This document shows positions 7,667 to 15,926 of a stretch of DNA of 21,928 bases, piece after piece. Each line of letters opens with the position of its first letter. The first letter of the stretch is position 1. The notes below the pieces were generated by a model. It searched no databases, had not been told where the DNA came from, and saw only the letters and a list, made by a program, of their open reading frames with translations. Both the position numbers and the translations under genes were made by a program. The DNA is taken from the NCBI GenBank assembly GCA_002309795.1, contig DBXZ01000002.1:912-22839 (forward strand), written 5' to 3'. The DNA is from Bacteroidales bacterium UBA1199 (GTDB lineage: Bacteria; Bacteroidota; Bacteroidia; Bacteroidales; UBA932).

Positions 7667-8272
7667 ATGAAACACAGCGCATACCTTCTCCTTTGTCTTG
7701 CACTGGCCTTCGCCGGTTGCACGAAAACCGTCACGCCGGAGATTTCGCTGAGCGAGCGGACCCCGGTCGTCAGCCCGGACGGGGAAACTGCCGTCGTCCA
7801 GGTTACCTGCAACTGCACCTGGACCGCCGCGGCCGACCTGGAAACGGTGACCGTCGATCCGCCCCAGGGCGACGGCGACGCGGCAGTCCGCATCACCGTT
7901 CCGGCCAACAACACCGGCGTCATCCGCTCCGTCCGCGTCACTTTCACGGCCAAGGGAACGGAAAAGAACGCCACGGTCAAGTGCATCATTACGCAGGATG
8001 CCCGATCGTTCGTCAACTTCCCGACGGCAACCGGCACGATCGGAGCGGGCGAAGGCGGCCTGAGGGTCCTGCTCGAATCCAATGCGGCCTGGACTTCAAC
8101 CGTCTCAGCCACAGGAATTTCGGTCTCCCCGGCAGAAGGTTCCTATACCCAGACTTTGTCGCTGGACGTTCCGGCCAACACCACCGGGGCGCCCGTCGTC
8201 CATACGGTGACCGTCTCCCTCAAGGATGATCCCGCCGTCAAAACAGTATTCACGCTTACCCAATCCAACTGA
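7667..8272 (+). CDS. Tandem BACON-domain lipoprotein
   Basis: A 201-residue exported lipoprotein with a good lipobox, LAFAGC, making Cys18 the lipidated residue. Two BACON-like repeats follow, about residues 24-113 and 117-200. Each has the WTA/WTS core strand (TWTAAADLE and AWTSTVSAT), a VPANNTG or VPANTTG turn, and a C-terminal TVxxxxTQ strand. The protein is only repeats plus linker, with no catalytic domain. Its stop codon overlaps the start of the S46 peptidase gene by one base (TGATG), so the two are probably translated together. A partner role at the cell surface or periplasm for that peptidase is possible but is inference. Confidence 0.78.
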   Translation: MKHSAYLLLCLALAFAGCTKTVTPEISLSERTPVVSPDGETAVVQVTCNCTWTAAADLETVTVDPPQGDGDAAVRITVPANNTGVIRSVRVTFTAKGTEKNATVKCIITQDARSFVNFPTATGTIGAGEGGLRVLLESNAAWTSTVSATGISVSPAEGSYTQTLSLDVPANTTGAPVVHTVTVSLKDDPAVKTVFTLTQSN

Positions 8273-10434
8273 TGAAACTTCGCAAACTTCTCTGCGCCGC
8301 CCTGCTGATGGCAGCGGCAGCTGCGCCCGCATTCGCCGATGAAGGCATGTGGCTGGTCAATATGATCGAAGGCAAACTGCACAGGCAGATGGCATCGGCC
8401 GGCCTGAAACTCAAATCCAACGTGCTCTACGACGAGAACAACGTCTCGCTGAGCGACGCCGTGGTTTCGCTGGCATTCGGCTGCAGCGGCAGCATGATTT
8501 CCAACGACGGCCTGATGATTACCAACCATCACTGCGCCTATGGCGATATCCACGCGCTGAGTACCCCGGAGCACAATTACCTGGAAGACGGTTTCTGCGC
8601 GCTCGAGCGCAAAGATGAAATGCCCGTCCGAAGCGAAGGCATCTTCTTCCTGAAGAAGGTCGTCGACATCACCGACGAAGTGCAGGCCCTGCGCGATTCG
8701 TTCCAGGTGGAGAAGCGCCCGATGGCCATGCGCCGCGTCTATTCCGTCATCGAATCCAAGTATCAGAAGATCTACGAAGGCCAGGGTGAGGTGATCTGCT
8801 CCTCCTACTGGTCCGGCCAGCGCTATATGATTGCCCTCTACGAGGTCTACAAGGATGTGCGCCTGGTGGCTGCGCCGCCTGTCTGCATGGCTACCTTCGG
8901 CGCCGAGGTGGACAACTGGGAATGGCCGCAGCAGAAGTGCGACTTCACCATCTACCGGATCTATACCGCGCCCGACGGTTCTCCGGCTGAATATTCACCG
9001 GACAACGTGCCGTTCCATCCCAAGAAAGTGCTGACCATCAACGCAGGCGGCCTTCACGACGGCGACTTCGTGATGGTGATGGGCTATCCGGGCCGCACCG
9101 ACCGCTACACCTCCTCGTTCGCGGTGCGCAATACCGCTTCGCAGGTGAATCCCGTGCAGGCTTTCTACCGCAAGGAGCAGATGAAGATTATCGACAAGTG
9201 GTCCAACCTCGATCCGAAGGTACGGTTGCTCTATGCCGACCGTTACTTCATGCTGAGCAACGTGCAGGAGATCCGCGAGGGTGAAATCTACTGCTACAAC
9301 CGTTTCGACGTGCCCTCCATCAAGCGTCACACGCAGGATGAGCCTCTTCAGGCCTGGATTGACGCCGATCCGGAGCGCAAGGCGGAGTACGGCACGCTGA
9401 TCTCCGACCTTGAGAAGAAATACAAAGACCTGGAGTGGATCAACCAGCAGGTCAACTACTACCGCGAGACCCTCGTGAACGGCTACCGGCTGGGCCGGGT
9501 GAGCAGTTCGGTGACGCGGACCGCAGCCAAAGCCGGGGCACCGGAGGTCATTATCGCCGACAGCACCGCCGTGATGCAGCAGGTGGAGCGCAACTACAGC
9601 CAGATTGACCTGCGCGTGGAGCGCGAGATCTTCGACTTCTCGCTGAGCGAATATTTCCGCCACGTGGACCGTCAGTTCTGGGGCGAGTATCTCCAGGGCG
9701 TCTACGACCAGTTCGAAGGGAACGCCGCTGCCATCTGCAACTATCTCTGGGAAAACTCCATCTATAGCGACGAGGCCAAACTGCGCGCAACCCTGGCAGA
9801 GGCACACACCCCTGAGTTTTACGCCCAGGATCCGCTTCAGCAGCTCTTCGCCTCCGTGGGAATGCTCGCTTTCAACAAGGTGCGCGGCGAAATCGAGGCC
9901 GGCCAGTCACTCTCGCAGGCCGAGACCCGCTACAAACGGCTGCTCTATAAGATGCGGCTCGACAAGGGCGAGGTCCAGTATGCCGACGCCAACTCCACGA
10001 TGCGCCTGACCTACGGCAAGGTGGGCCCCATCTCGCCGCGTGACGCAGTGACCGTGGCTTCGCGCACCACGGTGGAGGGTATCCTTGAAAAATACAACCC
10101 CGACGAATACATCTTCTCGCTCAAACCGGAGATCCTGGATCTCTACCGCAAGGGCGACTGGGGCCGCTGGGGCGAGAAGGGCAAGCTCTACGTCAACTTC
10201 CTGAGCAACTGCGACATCACCGGCGGCAACTCCGGCAGCCCGGTCTTTGATGGCCGCGGCCGGCTGGTTGGTCTGGCCTTCGACGGCAACAAGGAAGGCC
10301 TGGCGGGTGACACCTATTTCGACCCGCAGATGAACAAGTGCATCAGCGTGGACATCCGTTTCGTCCTCTGGACGCTCGAGAAGTACATGCACGCCGACAA
10401 AGTCCTCGCTGAATTGAACATCGTTACCAAATAG
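8272..10434 (+). CDS. S46-family dipeptidyl peptidase, DPP7-like specificity predicted
   Basis: A 720-residue periplasmic serine peptidase with a signal peptide ending AFA (22), the family's normal length. S46 enzymes remove dipeptides from peptide N-termini. The catalytic regions are visible: TNHHCAYG (84-91, His86/87), DNWEWPQQKCDF (214-225, probable catalytic Asp224) and GGNSGSPVFDG with Ser654. The residue 18 positions after the serine sets P1 choice in the characterised enzymes: Gly666 in Porphyromonas DPP7 (hydrophobic P1) and Arg673 in DPP11 (Asp/Glu). Here it is Gly672 (AFDGN), so DPP7-like specificity is expected. The gene overlaps the BACON lipoprotein gene by one base and precedes panE by 4 bases. 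Confidence 0.9.
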   Translation: MKLRKLLCAALLMAAAAAPAFADEGMWLVNMIEGKLHRQMASAGLKLKSNVLYDENNVSLSDAVVSLAFGCSGSMISNDGLMITNHHCAYGDIHALSTPEHNYLEDGFCALERKDEMPVRSEGIFFLKKVVDITDEVQALRDSFQVEKRPMAMRRVYSVIESKYQKIYEGQGEVICSSYWSGQRYMIALYEVYKDVRLVAAPPVCMATFGAEVDNWEWPQQKCDFTIYRIYTAPDGSPAEYSPDNVPFHPKKVLTINAGGLHDGDFVMVMGYPGRTDRYTSSFAVRNTASQVNPVQAFYRKEQMKIIDKWSNLDPKVRLLYADRYFMLSNVQEIREGEIYCYNRFDVPSIKRHTQDEPLQAWIDADPERKAEYGTLISDLEKKYKDLEWINQQVNYYRETLVNGYRLGRVSSSVTRTAAKAGAPEVIIADSTAVMQQVERNYSQIDLRVEREIFDFSLSEYFRHVDRQFWGEYLQGVYDQFEGNAAAICNYLWENSIYSDEAKLRATLAEAHTPEFYAQDPLQQLFASVGMLAFNKVRGEIEAGQSLSQAETRYKRLLYKMRLDKGEVQYADANSTMRLTYGKVGPISPRDAVTVASRTTVEGILEKYNPDEYIFSLKPEILDLYRKGDWGRWGEKGKLYVNFLSNCDITGGNSGSPVFDGRGRLVGLAFDGNKEGLAGDTYFDPQMNKCISVDIRFVLWTLEKYMHADKVLAELNIVTK

Positions 10435-10438
10435 ATTT

Positions 10439-11443
10439 ATGCGTACTGCCATATACGGAGCCGGGTCCCTCGGGACCATTCTGGGCGCTTTCATCGCCCG
10501 TAGCGGGGTCGATATCGACCTGATCAACCATAACGAAGCCCATGTCCGCGCCCTCCGCGAAAACGGCGCACACGTCACCGGAACACTGGATTTCGTCCAG
10601 CCGGTGAAGGCGATGCTGCCTGAAGAGATGACCGGGGAATATGATTGCATCTTCCTGCTGACCAAGCAGCAGCGCAATGCGGAGATTGCTGAATCCCTGA
10701 AGCCGCACCTGGCCAAGGACGGCGTGCTGGTCACGCTTCAGAACGGAATCCCGGAGCTTCAGCTCGGGGAGATTCTGGGCGAGGAGCGCATCCTGGGGTG
10801 CACCGTCGCCTGGGGTGCTACGCTGCAGGGACCGGGCGTGAGCGAACTCACCAGTTCGCCCGACAGCCTGACCTTCTCGCTGGGCAGTCTCTCCGCCAGG
10901 CCGAACCCCCGTCTGCCGGAGGTCAAGGCCCTGCTGGAGCTGATGGGACCGGTTACGGTTGAAGAGAACTTCGTGGGCACCCGCTGGAGCAAACTGCTGA
11001 TCAACGCGGCTTTCTCCGGCATGAGCACCGTGTTGGGATGTACCTTCGGCGAAGCGGCCGGCAACCGGGCTTCGCGCCGTTACGTCCAGGCGCTCATCAA
11101 GGAGTGCATCGATGTCTGCGCCGCCGGAAAGATCAGGATCGAACCGGTTCAGGGCAAGGATATCGTCAAACTGCTGGACTACCGCAACGGTTTCAAGAAG
11201 GCGCTGTCGTTCTTCATCATCCCCATCGCCATCCGCAAGCACGCCAAACTCAAGGCCAGCATGCTGCAGGATATCGAGAAGGGCAAACTGACCGAGGTGG
11301 AAGCCATCAACGGCGTAGTCTGCGCCTACGGACGCAAGGTGGGTTGCCCCACGCCGGTGAACGACCGCGTGGTGGAGGTTATCCACGCCATCGAGCGCGG
11401 CGAACGCAAGGCATCTTTCGACAACCTCGCGCTTTTCGCCTGA
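10439..11443 (+). CDS. panE: 2-dehydropantoate 2-reductase (ketopantoate reductase)
   Basis: A 334-residue ApbA/PanE-family enzyme. The Rossmann nucleotide-binding motif is at the very N-terminus (AIYGAGSLGT, residues 4-13). LLTKQQ at 73-78 and LQNGIP at 100-105 match the family's cofactor and substrate loops. TRWSKLLINAAFSG (181-194) holds the probable catalytic Lys185 and Asn189. The family reduces 2-dehydropantoate to pantoate with NADPH in the pantothenate/CoA pathway. It starts 4 bases after the peptidase gene and ends 2 bases from the convergent comF stop. Some family members act on other 2-oxo acids, so the exact substrate is likely rather than certain. Confidence 0.85.
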   Translation: MRTAIYGAGSLGTILGAFIARSGVDIDLINHNEAHVRALRENGAHVTGTLDFVQPVKAMLPEEMTGEYDCIFLLTKQQRNAEIAESLKPHLAKDGVLVTLQNGIPELQLGEILGEERILGCTVAWGATLQGPGVSELTSSPDSLTFSLGSLSARPNPRLPEVKALLELMGPVTVEENFVGTRWSKLLINAAFSGMSTVLGCTFGEAAGNRASRRYVQALIKECIDVCAAGKIRIEPVQGKDIVKLLDYRNGFKKALSFFIIPIAIRKHAKLKASMLQDIEKGKLTEVEAINGVVCAYGRKVGCPTPVNDRVVEVIHAIERGERKASFDNLALFA

Positions 11444-11445
11444 GC

Positions 11446-12321
11446 CTATTCTACAAACGCAATGGTTGCGACGCTGACGTAGAAATGCGCCAGCAGGGGT
11501 TTTACGGCCTCTGAAAGGGTGGCGCCGGTGGTCATCACGTCATCGACCAGCAGCAGGTGCCGGACGCCCCGGGCGATGAGCCGCTCCACGGCTTTCGGTT
11601 GCAGCACGAAGGCGTCCGCTACGTTTCGCTGCTTCTCCTCTGCCGAAAGTTTTGTCTGGGTGCGGGTATAACGAGCCCGCCGAAGAAGGTCTGTTATGAC
11701 GGCTTCGGACTGTTTGCTCCGGGCAAACGGAAAGAGCCTTCGGCGAGTTTGCCCGCCGCAAACACGCCTTCGCTCGTCGGCAAACGTTTCCGCCAAGCCG
11801 CGGGCGATGATTTCCGCCTGGTTGTAGCCTCGCCGCCAGCGGCGCAGGGGGTGGAGCGGAATCGGGACAACGGCCTGAAAGGGAGGAATCACCTCGCCCG
11901 TCACCGAGTCTGTCAGCGGCTGCGAGAACCGGCCGGATTCCCGCATCCGCCGGCCCAACTCCCGGCCCAGGGCACGCCCCAGCGGAAGGTTGGCTTCATA
12001 TTTTACCGCCTGGACCAGCCGGGTATAGCCGCTTCCCTGCCGGTAGAAATAGAGGGAGGCGGCCTGGACGATTCCCACGCGGTGCCAGAGCTGCTGTTCC
12101 GCCGGATTCTCCCGCCAGCCCCAGAAGAAGGTCTCCGGCAGGTCTTCCGCGCATGAAGGACAGAGGAAATCCGGCAGCCCCTTTCCTTCTGCAGGGGCGA
12201 CCCGCCGTGTCTCCAGAACTTCGCCGCACACCAGGCACCGCCGGGGCATCAGCAAGTCCGCCAGCGCCCGCAGCGCATACACAAGTTCCTGTTTGAACGT
12301 TTGATGGTTTCGTCCCCGCAT
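11446..12321 (-). CDS. ComF-family phosphoribosyltransferase-like protein
   Basis: A 291-residue protein with the ComF layout. A zinc-finger-like region comes first, with C29xxC32 (RCLVCGE) and C54xxC57 (LCPSCAE). A type I phosphoribosyltransferase domain follows, with YxRQGSGYTRLVQAVKY near 95-110, RRGYNQAEIIA, and the PRPP-binding motif LLLVDDVMTTGATL (256-269). ComF proteins take part in DNA uptake and natural transformation in several bacteria, though in Bacteroidota the role is largely untested. The gene follows the phosphatase-family gene after 27 bases and has one of the few clear Shine-Dalgarno sequences here (12328-12334). Confidence 0.85.
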   Translation of the reverse strand: MRGRNHQTFKQELVYALRALADLLMPRRCLVCGEVLETRRVAPAEGKGLPDFLCPSCAEDLPETFFWGWRENPAEQQLWHRVGIVQAASLYFYRQGSGYTRLVQAVKYEANLPLGRALGRELGRRMRESGRFSQPLTDSVTGEVIPPFQAVVPIPLHPLRRWRRGYNQAEIIARGLAETFADERRRVCGGQTRRRLFPFARSKQSEAVITDLLRRARYTRTQTKLSAEEKQRNVADAFVLQPKAVERLIARGVRHLLLVDDVMTTGATLSEAVKPLLAHFYVSVATIAFVE

Positions 12322-12327
12322 GGCTTG

Positions 12328-12334
12328 CTCCTCT
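12328..12334 (-). promoter_or_regulatory. Shine-Dalgarno sequence of comF
   Basis: On the minus strand AGAGGAG lies 6 bases before the ATG at 12321-12319. It supports this start over the later methionine at residue 25 and stands out because most genes in the window show no such site. Confidence 0.6.
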
Positions 12335-12348
12335 ACCGATAATGGAAG

Positions 12349-13335
12349 CTACCGCAGTTTGACCAGGACCGGGAGATGGTCGCTGTAACCGCTCTGGAAA
12401 TGGTTGCCGTCGTAGCAGCGTTTGGGTTTTCCTTTCTGCATCATGAAGTTGCGGCGGAAGACTTCGCCGTAGTGGCGGGCGTCGGTCTTGGCCAGGTGCA
12501 GGCCGCGGACTTTCCGGCCGCCGAAGAGGGTCCGGACGTTGGCCACCGTCTGGTCGAGCAGCGAGTGGCTCACGATGATGTTGTCGTACATGGTCCAGCG
12601 GCTGCCGTGCAGGCTGCTTCCCACCCCTTCGTCGTGCAACTGCCAGAACGGGTTGAAATATTCCCCGGGCTTGACGGCCAGGAGATTGCGGCGGGCCGGG
12701 AGCAGTTCCGCCAGCGAGACGTCGTCTGGGTTGTCGTTCATGTCGCCCATAATCACCACCTTGAGTCCCGGATACTGGCGGGCCAGCGCGGCGGCGTGGT
12801 CGCGGGCGGTCTCGGCTCCGGCGCGACGGAAACCGGCGGAAGATTCGATACCGGCCCGGCGGGAGAGGAAATGGCAGATGTAGAAAGCGAACATCTCGCC
12901 GTCCAGCAAACCCCACATGGCCAGAATGTCGCGGCCGATGTACTCGCGGCCGGAGCGCAGCACCAGTTTCACCGGTTCGCTGCCCAGCAGGGTGAACTTG
13001 TCGGGACGGTAGAAGGCGCCTACATCTACGCCGCGGGCGTCGTTGGATTCGTAGTGCAGGCATTTGTAGTGGGCGCCCTGCATCCGCTTGCGTGCGGCGA
13101 GGTCCCGCATCACGCGCATATTCTCCACCTCGGAGACGCCGATCACCACCGGGAATCCGCCCTGGGCGCTGGCCACGGCACCGACCACCTCGCTCAGGTT
13201 ATCCAGCTTCGTGTAGTAACGATCTATGGTCCAGCGTTTTTCGCCGGATGGAGTGAATTCGTCGTCGTTGGTTTCCGGATCATCCGCGGTGTCGTAGAGA
13301 TTCTCCAGATTATAGAACATCAGCGTGTAAGCCAT
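12349..13335 (-). CDS. Endonuclease/exonuclease/phosphatase-family protein
   Basis: A 328-residue protein of the DNase I-like superfamily. Metal-binding and catalytic motifs are complete: YNLENLYD (8-15, Asn9 and Glu11), GVSEVEN (66-72), GDMNDNPDD (197-205) and the C-terminal YSDHLPV (317-323, Asp319 and His320). The superfamily cuts phosphodiester bonds in nucleic acids or removes phosphates from inositol and lipid substrates; no substrate can be assigned here. There is no clear signal peptide, so it is probably cytosolic. It lies upstream of comF in the same direction. The frame allows another start at Met6, but the longer start keeps the usual first beta strand. Confidence 0.85.
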   Translation of the reverse strand: MAYTLMFYNLENLYDTADDPETNDDEFTPSGEKRWTIDRYYTKLDNLSEVVGAVASAQGGFPVVIGVSEVENMRVMRDLAARKRMQGAHYKCLHYESNDARGVDVGAFYRPDKFTLLGSEPVKLVLRSGREYIGRDILAMWGLLDGEMFAFYICHFLSRRAGIESSAGFRRAGAETARDHAAALARQYPGLKVVIMGDMNDNPDDVSLAELLPARRNLLAVKPGEYFNPFWQLHDEGVGSSLHGSRWTMYDNIIVSHSLLDQTVANVRTLFGGRKVRGLHLAKTDARHYGEVFRRNFMMQKGKPKRCYDGNHFQSGYSDHLPVLVKLR

Positions 13336-13339
13336 AGTG

Positions 13340-13347
13340 CAAATTTA
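13340..13347 (-). promoter_or_regulatory. Bacteroidota -7 promoter box (TAAATTTG) four bases from the start codon of the EEP-family gene
   Basis: On the minus strand TAAATTTG fits TAnnTTTG perfectly and is separated from the ATG at 13335-13333 by only CACT. Initiation would fall on or next to the A of the start codon. The box is identical to the one at 658-665. Confidence 0.55.
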
Positions 13348-13393
13348 AGAAATTCAGGTTTTATTTTGTAACTTGCCGCTCAAATTACCGGGA

Positions 13394-14695
13394 ATGAGCA
13401 AGAAAATTTACGACAAGTCACTCGGTTATTCCTCCCTGCGCTGGTGGACGGACGCCTTTATCCGGGGCTCCTACCGCAGGGTTCGCTTCCTGGGGATGGA
13501 CAGGATTCCCACCGACGGGGCCGTCATCTACGCCCCGAACCACTGCGACGCCCTGATGGACCCGCTGGCCGTGCTGGCGATGAGCCGCCGGCGGAAGGTT
13601 TTCGTCGCGCGGGCAGACGTCTTCAAGAACCCGAAGGTGGCCCGCATCCTGCACTTCTTCAAGATCATGCCCATCAACCGCCGGCGCGACGGCCTGAAGA
13701 ACATGCACAAGGCGGAGGAGACCATCGAAAAATCGATCGAAGTGCTGGCCAACGGCTGCCACTTCTGCATCATGCCGGAAGGCACGCACCGCCCGATGCA
13801 CGCCCTGCTTCCCATCGGAAAGGGAGTGGCCCGCATTGCGCTGGGAACCTACCGCGCCACCGGCGGTGACCGCCCCATCTATATCGTGCCGGTCGGTCTG
13901 GAATACGGTGATTATTTCCGCTTCCGCGGGACGCTGCTGGCCCAGATCGGCGAACCGATCGACGCCACAGCCCTGATTGCGGCGCATCCGGAGATGAACG
14001 ATCACGACCTGATGCAGGAAATCCGCGCACAGCTCACCGAAAAGCTCGCGGAGACCATCACCTGCGTGCGCGACGAGGCCAACTACGATGCCATCTGGGA
14101 GCTGGCCAAAGTCTCCAGCGGCAAGATTCCCGCCCTGCGGATGAAGCGGCGCCTGGAGGCCAACCGCAGCGCGATTGCGCGCATCGAGAAGTTCGGTGCC
14201 GAGCAGCCCGAAGCGGCGGCCGCCCTCTACCGGGAAGCGCTGGATTTCCGCGACACCCGCCGCAAAGCCCGCATCAGTCTCAACTCGCTCTGCAAGAAGC
14301 GCCCTGCGCTCGCAGCCCTGTGGAACACGCTGCTCTGCCTGCTGACGCTGCCCGTCTTCGCCGTCATGGCGATCGCGTCGCTCCCCGTCTGGTGGGTGGG
14401 CGAAACCCTCGCGGGCCGCATCAAAGACCTCGCTTTCCGCAACACTGCCCGCATGGGTACCTCGCTGATACTCTGGACGCTGCTCTATATCATAGAAACC
14501 GTACTGCTCTTCTGTTTCCTGCCGTGGTACTGGGCCCTGGCTGCCGCGCTGGTGCTGCTGCCCGCCCCGATGTTCACCTACGACTTCTTCGAACTCTGGC
14601 GCATGACCGCTTCGCACTGGCGGACCGCCTCCGGCCGGAACGTCGCTGTCCGCAAGCAGTACGATAACCTGAAAACCAAAATAGAAAACCTATAA
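13394..14695 (+). CDS. PlsC-like lysophospholipid/glycerol-phosphate acyltransferase with C-terminal membrane helices
   Basis: A 433-residue protein starting at the ATG at 13394; a TTG at 13373 would add seven residues with no family support. The acyltransferase domain has the catalytic motif APNHCDALMDPL (47-58, His50) and the PEGTHRPM motif III near residue 135. The acid is at H-x5-D (Asp56) rather than the H-x4-D of E. coli PlsC; I recall the same spacing (NHPNALLDP) in the LPLAT subfamily that also carries long C-terminal extensions. After about residue 230 comes a charged helical stretch, then hydrophobic segments around 310-335 and 360-400. It should acylate a lysophospholipid or glycerol phosphate at the inner membrane. 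The outer-membrane protein gene follows after 4 bases. Confidence 0.85.
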   Translation: MSKKIYDKSLGYSSLRWWTDAFIRGSYRRVRFLGMDRIPTDGAVIYAPNHCDALMDPLAVLAMSRRRKVFVARADVFKNPKVARILHFFKIMPINRRRDGLKNMHKAEETIEKSIEVLANGCHFCIMPEGTHRPMHALLPIGKGVARIALGTYRATGGDRPIYIVPVGLEYGDYFRFRGTLLAQIGEPIDATALIAAHPEMNDHDLMQEIRAQLTEKLAETITCVRDEANYDAIWELAKVSSGKIPALRMKRRLEANRSAIARIEKFGAEQPEAAAALYREALDFRDTRRKARISLNSLCKKRPALAALWNTLLCLLTLPVFAVMAIASLPVWWVGETLAGRIKDLAFRNTARMGTSLILWTLLYIIETVLLFCFLPWYWALAAALVLLPAPMFTYDFFELWRMTASHWRTASGRNVAVRKQYDNLKTKIENL

Positions 14696-14699
14696 CTCA

Positions 14700-15926
14700 A
14701 TGAAAAAACTGTTTACCCTCCTGCTGGCGGCCGCTCTGTTGCTTTCGGCCATCCCGGGCCGCGCCGCCGGCGATATTGTCAAGAAGGGCCTTTCGTTCGG
14801 TCCGCTCCCCATCGTGGCTTACGATCAGGACAAAGGTCTCCAGTACGGAGCACTGCTGAACATCTACAACTTCGGCGACGGCAGCTGGTATCCGGTTCCC
14901 AAGTCGCAGTGGTACCTGGAAGCGTCGTTCTTCACCAAGGGTTCGATGCTCTTCACCGTCAACTATGACAACCGCACCCTGATTCCGGGCGTCCGCTTCT
15001 GCGTGGCCGGCATGTTCCAGCACGAAAAGGCGCTGGATTTCTACGGATTCAACGGTTACGAGAGCAACTACGACCCTTCGATCGCTTCCGCCTATTACCG
15101 GATCGGCCGCTCCGTGCCTTACTTCAAGGTCGACTTCACCGGCGAAATCCTGCCGCACTTCTACTGGAAGGCGGGCTACCACTTCAAGTATTTCAACATC
15201 ACCAGTTTCAAGCCGGACGGAAATACCGTTCCCACCCTGTTTGACCTCTATCTGTCCGACGGTACCATCCCGACCGACCAGGCCGGCGGCGGTATCTCCA
15301 GCTCCCTTCGCGCGGGCCTGATGTACGACAGCCGCGACTTCGAGGCGGCGCCTTCACGCGGCATCTGGGCGGAAGCCAACCTGGAATATGCCCCCGGCTG
15401 GCTCGGAACGAGCACCCCGTATGTGAAATACTATGCTGCTTTCCGTAACTACCTGCCCATCGTGGGCGACCAGCTGGTCTTCGCATACCGCCTGAACGCG
15501 CAGGGCTTCTTCGGCGATCCGGCCTTCTACATGCTGCCCTACGAGACCATCCTGGGCTACGGCTATGACCGCGACGGATTCGGCGGCTACCGCACCATCC
15601 GCGGTATCGTCCGCGACCGCATCCAGGGCCGCAGCATCTGCTATTTCAACACGGAGATGCGTTACCGCTTCATCGACTTCCACCTCTTCAACCAGAACGT
15701 GGGCCTGGCCCTCAGCGGCTTCTTTGACGGCGGCCGCGTGCTGCAGGCATTCGGCGGCGGATCGCTCGGCAACGAGAACTTCCACCTGGCAGCGGGCGGC
15801 GGTTTCCGTTTCATCATGAACCGCAACTTTATCATTGCAGTAGAGTACGGTGTCCCGTTCAATGCACAGGACCGCAACGGAACCAAGTTCGGTTCGCTCT
15901 ATATCAACACGGGATTCCTCTTCTAA
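14700..15926 (+). CDS. Outer-membrane beta-barrel protein of the BamA/Omp85 surface-antigen type
   Basis: A 408-residue exported protein. A signal peptide occupies ~1-23 (ending near GRAA). The rest is rich in alternating strands with aromatic girdles. GGYRTIRGIVRDR near 298-310 resembles the conserved lid-loop motif of Omp85 barrels, and the chain ends in an aromatic residue (NTGFLF), as barrel proteins do. Length fits a 16-strand barrel with no POTRA domains, unlike BamA itself, so assembly-factor function should not be assumed. It probably belongs to the group of small surface-antigen-domain proteins common in Bacteroidota. It is likely co-transcribed with the acyltransferase gene 4 bases upstream. 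Its stop overlaps the stop of the convergent gene at 15923. Confidence 0.8.
   Translation: MKKLFTLLLAAALLLSAIPGRAAGDIVKKGLSFGPLPIVAYDQDKGLQYGALLNIYNFGDGSWYPVPKSQWYLEASFFTKGSMLFTVNYDNRTLIPGVRFCVAGMFQHEKALDFYGFNGYESNYDPSIASAYYRIGRSVPYFKVDFTGEILPHFYWKAGYHFKYFNITSFKPDGNTVPTLFDLYLSDGTIPTDQAGGGISSSLRAGLMYDSRDFEAAPSRGIWAEANLEYAPGWLGTSTPYVKYYAAFRNYLPIVGDQLVFAYRLNAQGFFGDPAFYMLPYETILGYGYDRDGFGGYRTIRGIVRDRIQGRSICYFNTEMRYRFIDFHLFNQNVGLALSGFFDGGRVLQAFGGGSLGNENFHLAAGGGFRFIMNRNFIIAVEYGVPFNAQDRNGTKFGSLYINTGFLF

Noticed and set aside
12376..13371. A 331-codon plus-strand frame opposite the EEP-family gene, and a 399-codon minus-strand frame (13418-14617) opposite the acyltransferase gene
   Set aside because: Both are mirror frames of genes with complete catalytic motifs and show no domain of their own.
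13366..13375. Promoter box TAACTTG for the acyltransferase gene
   Set aside because: It lacks one T of TAnnTTTG and has no -33 partner at the right spacing; too weak to list.
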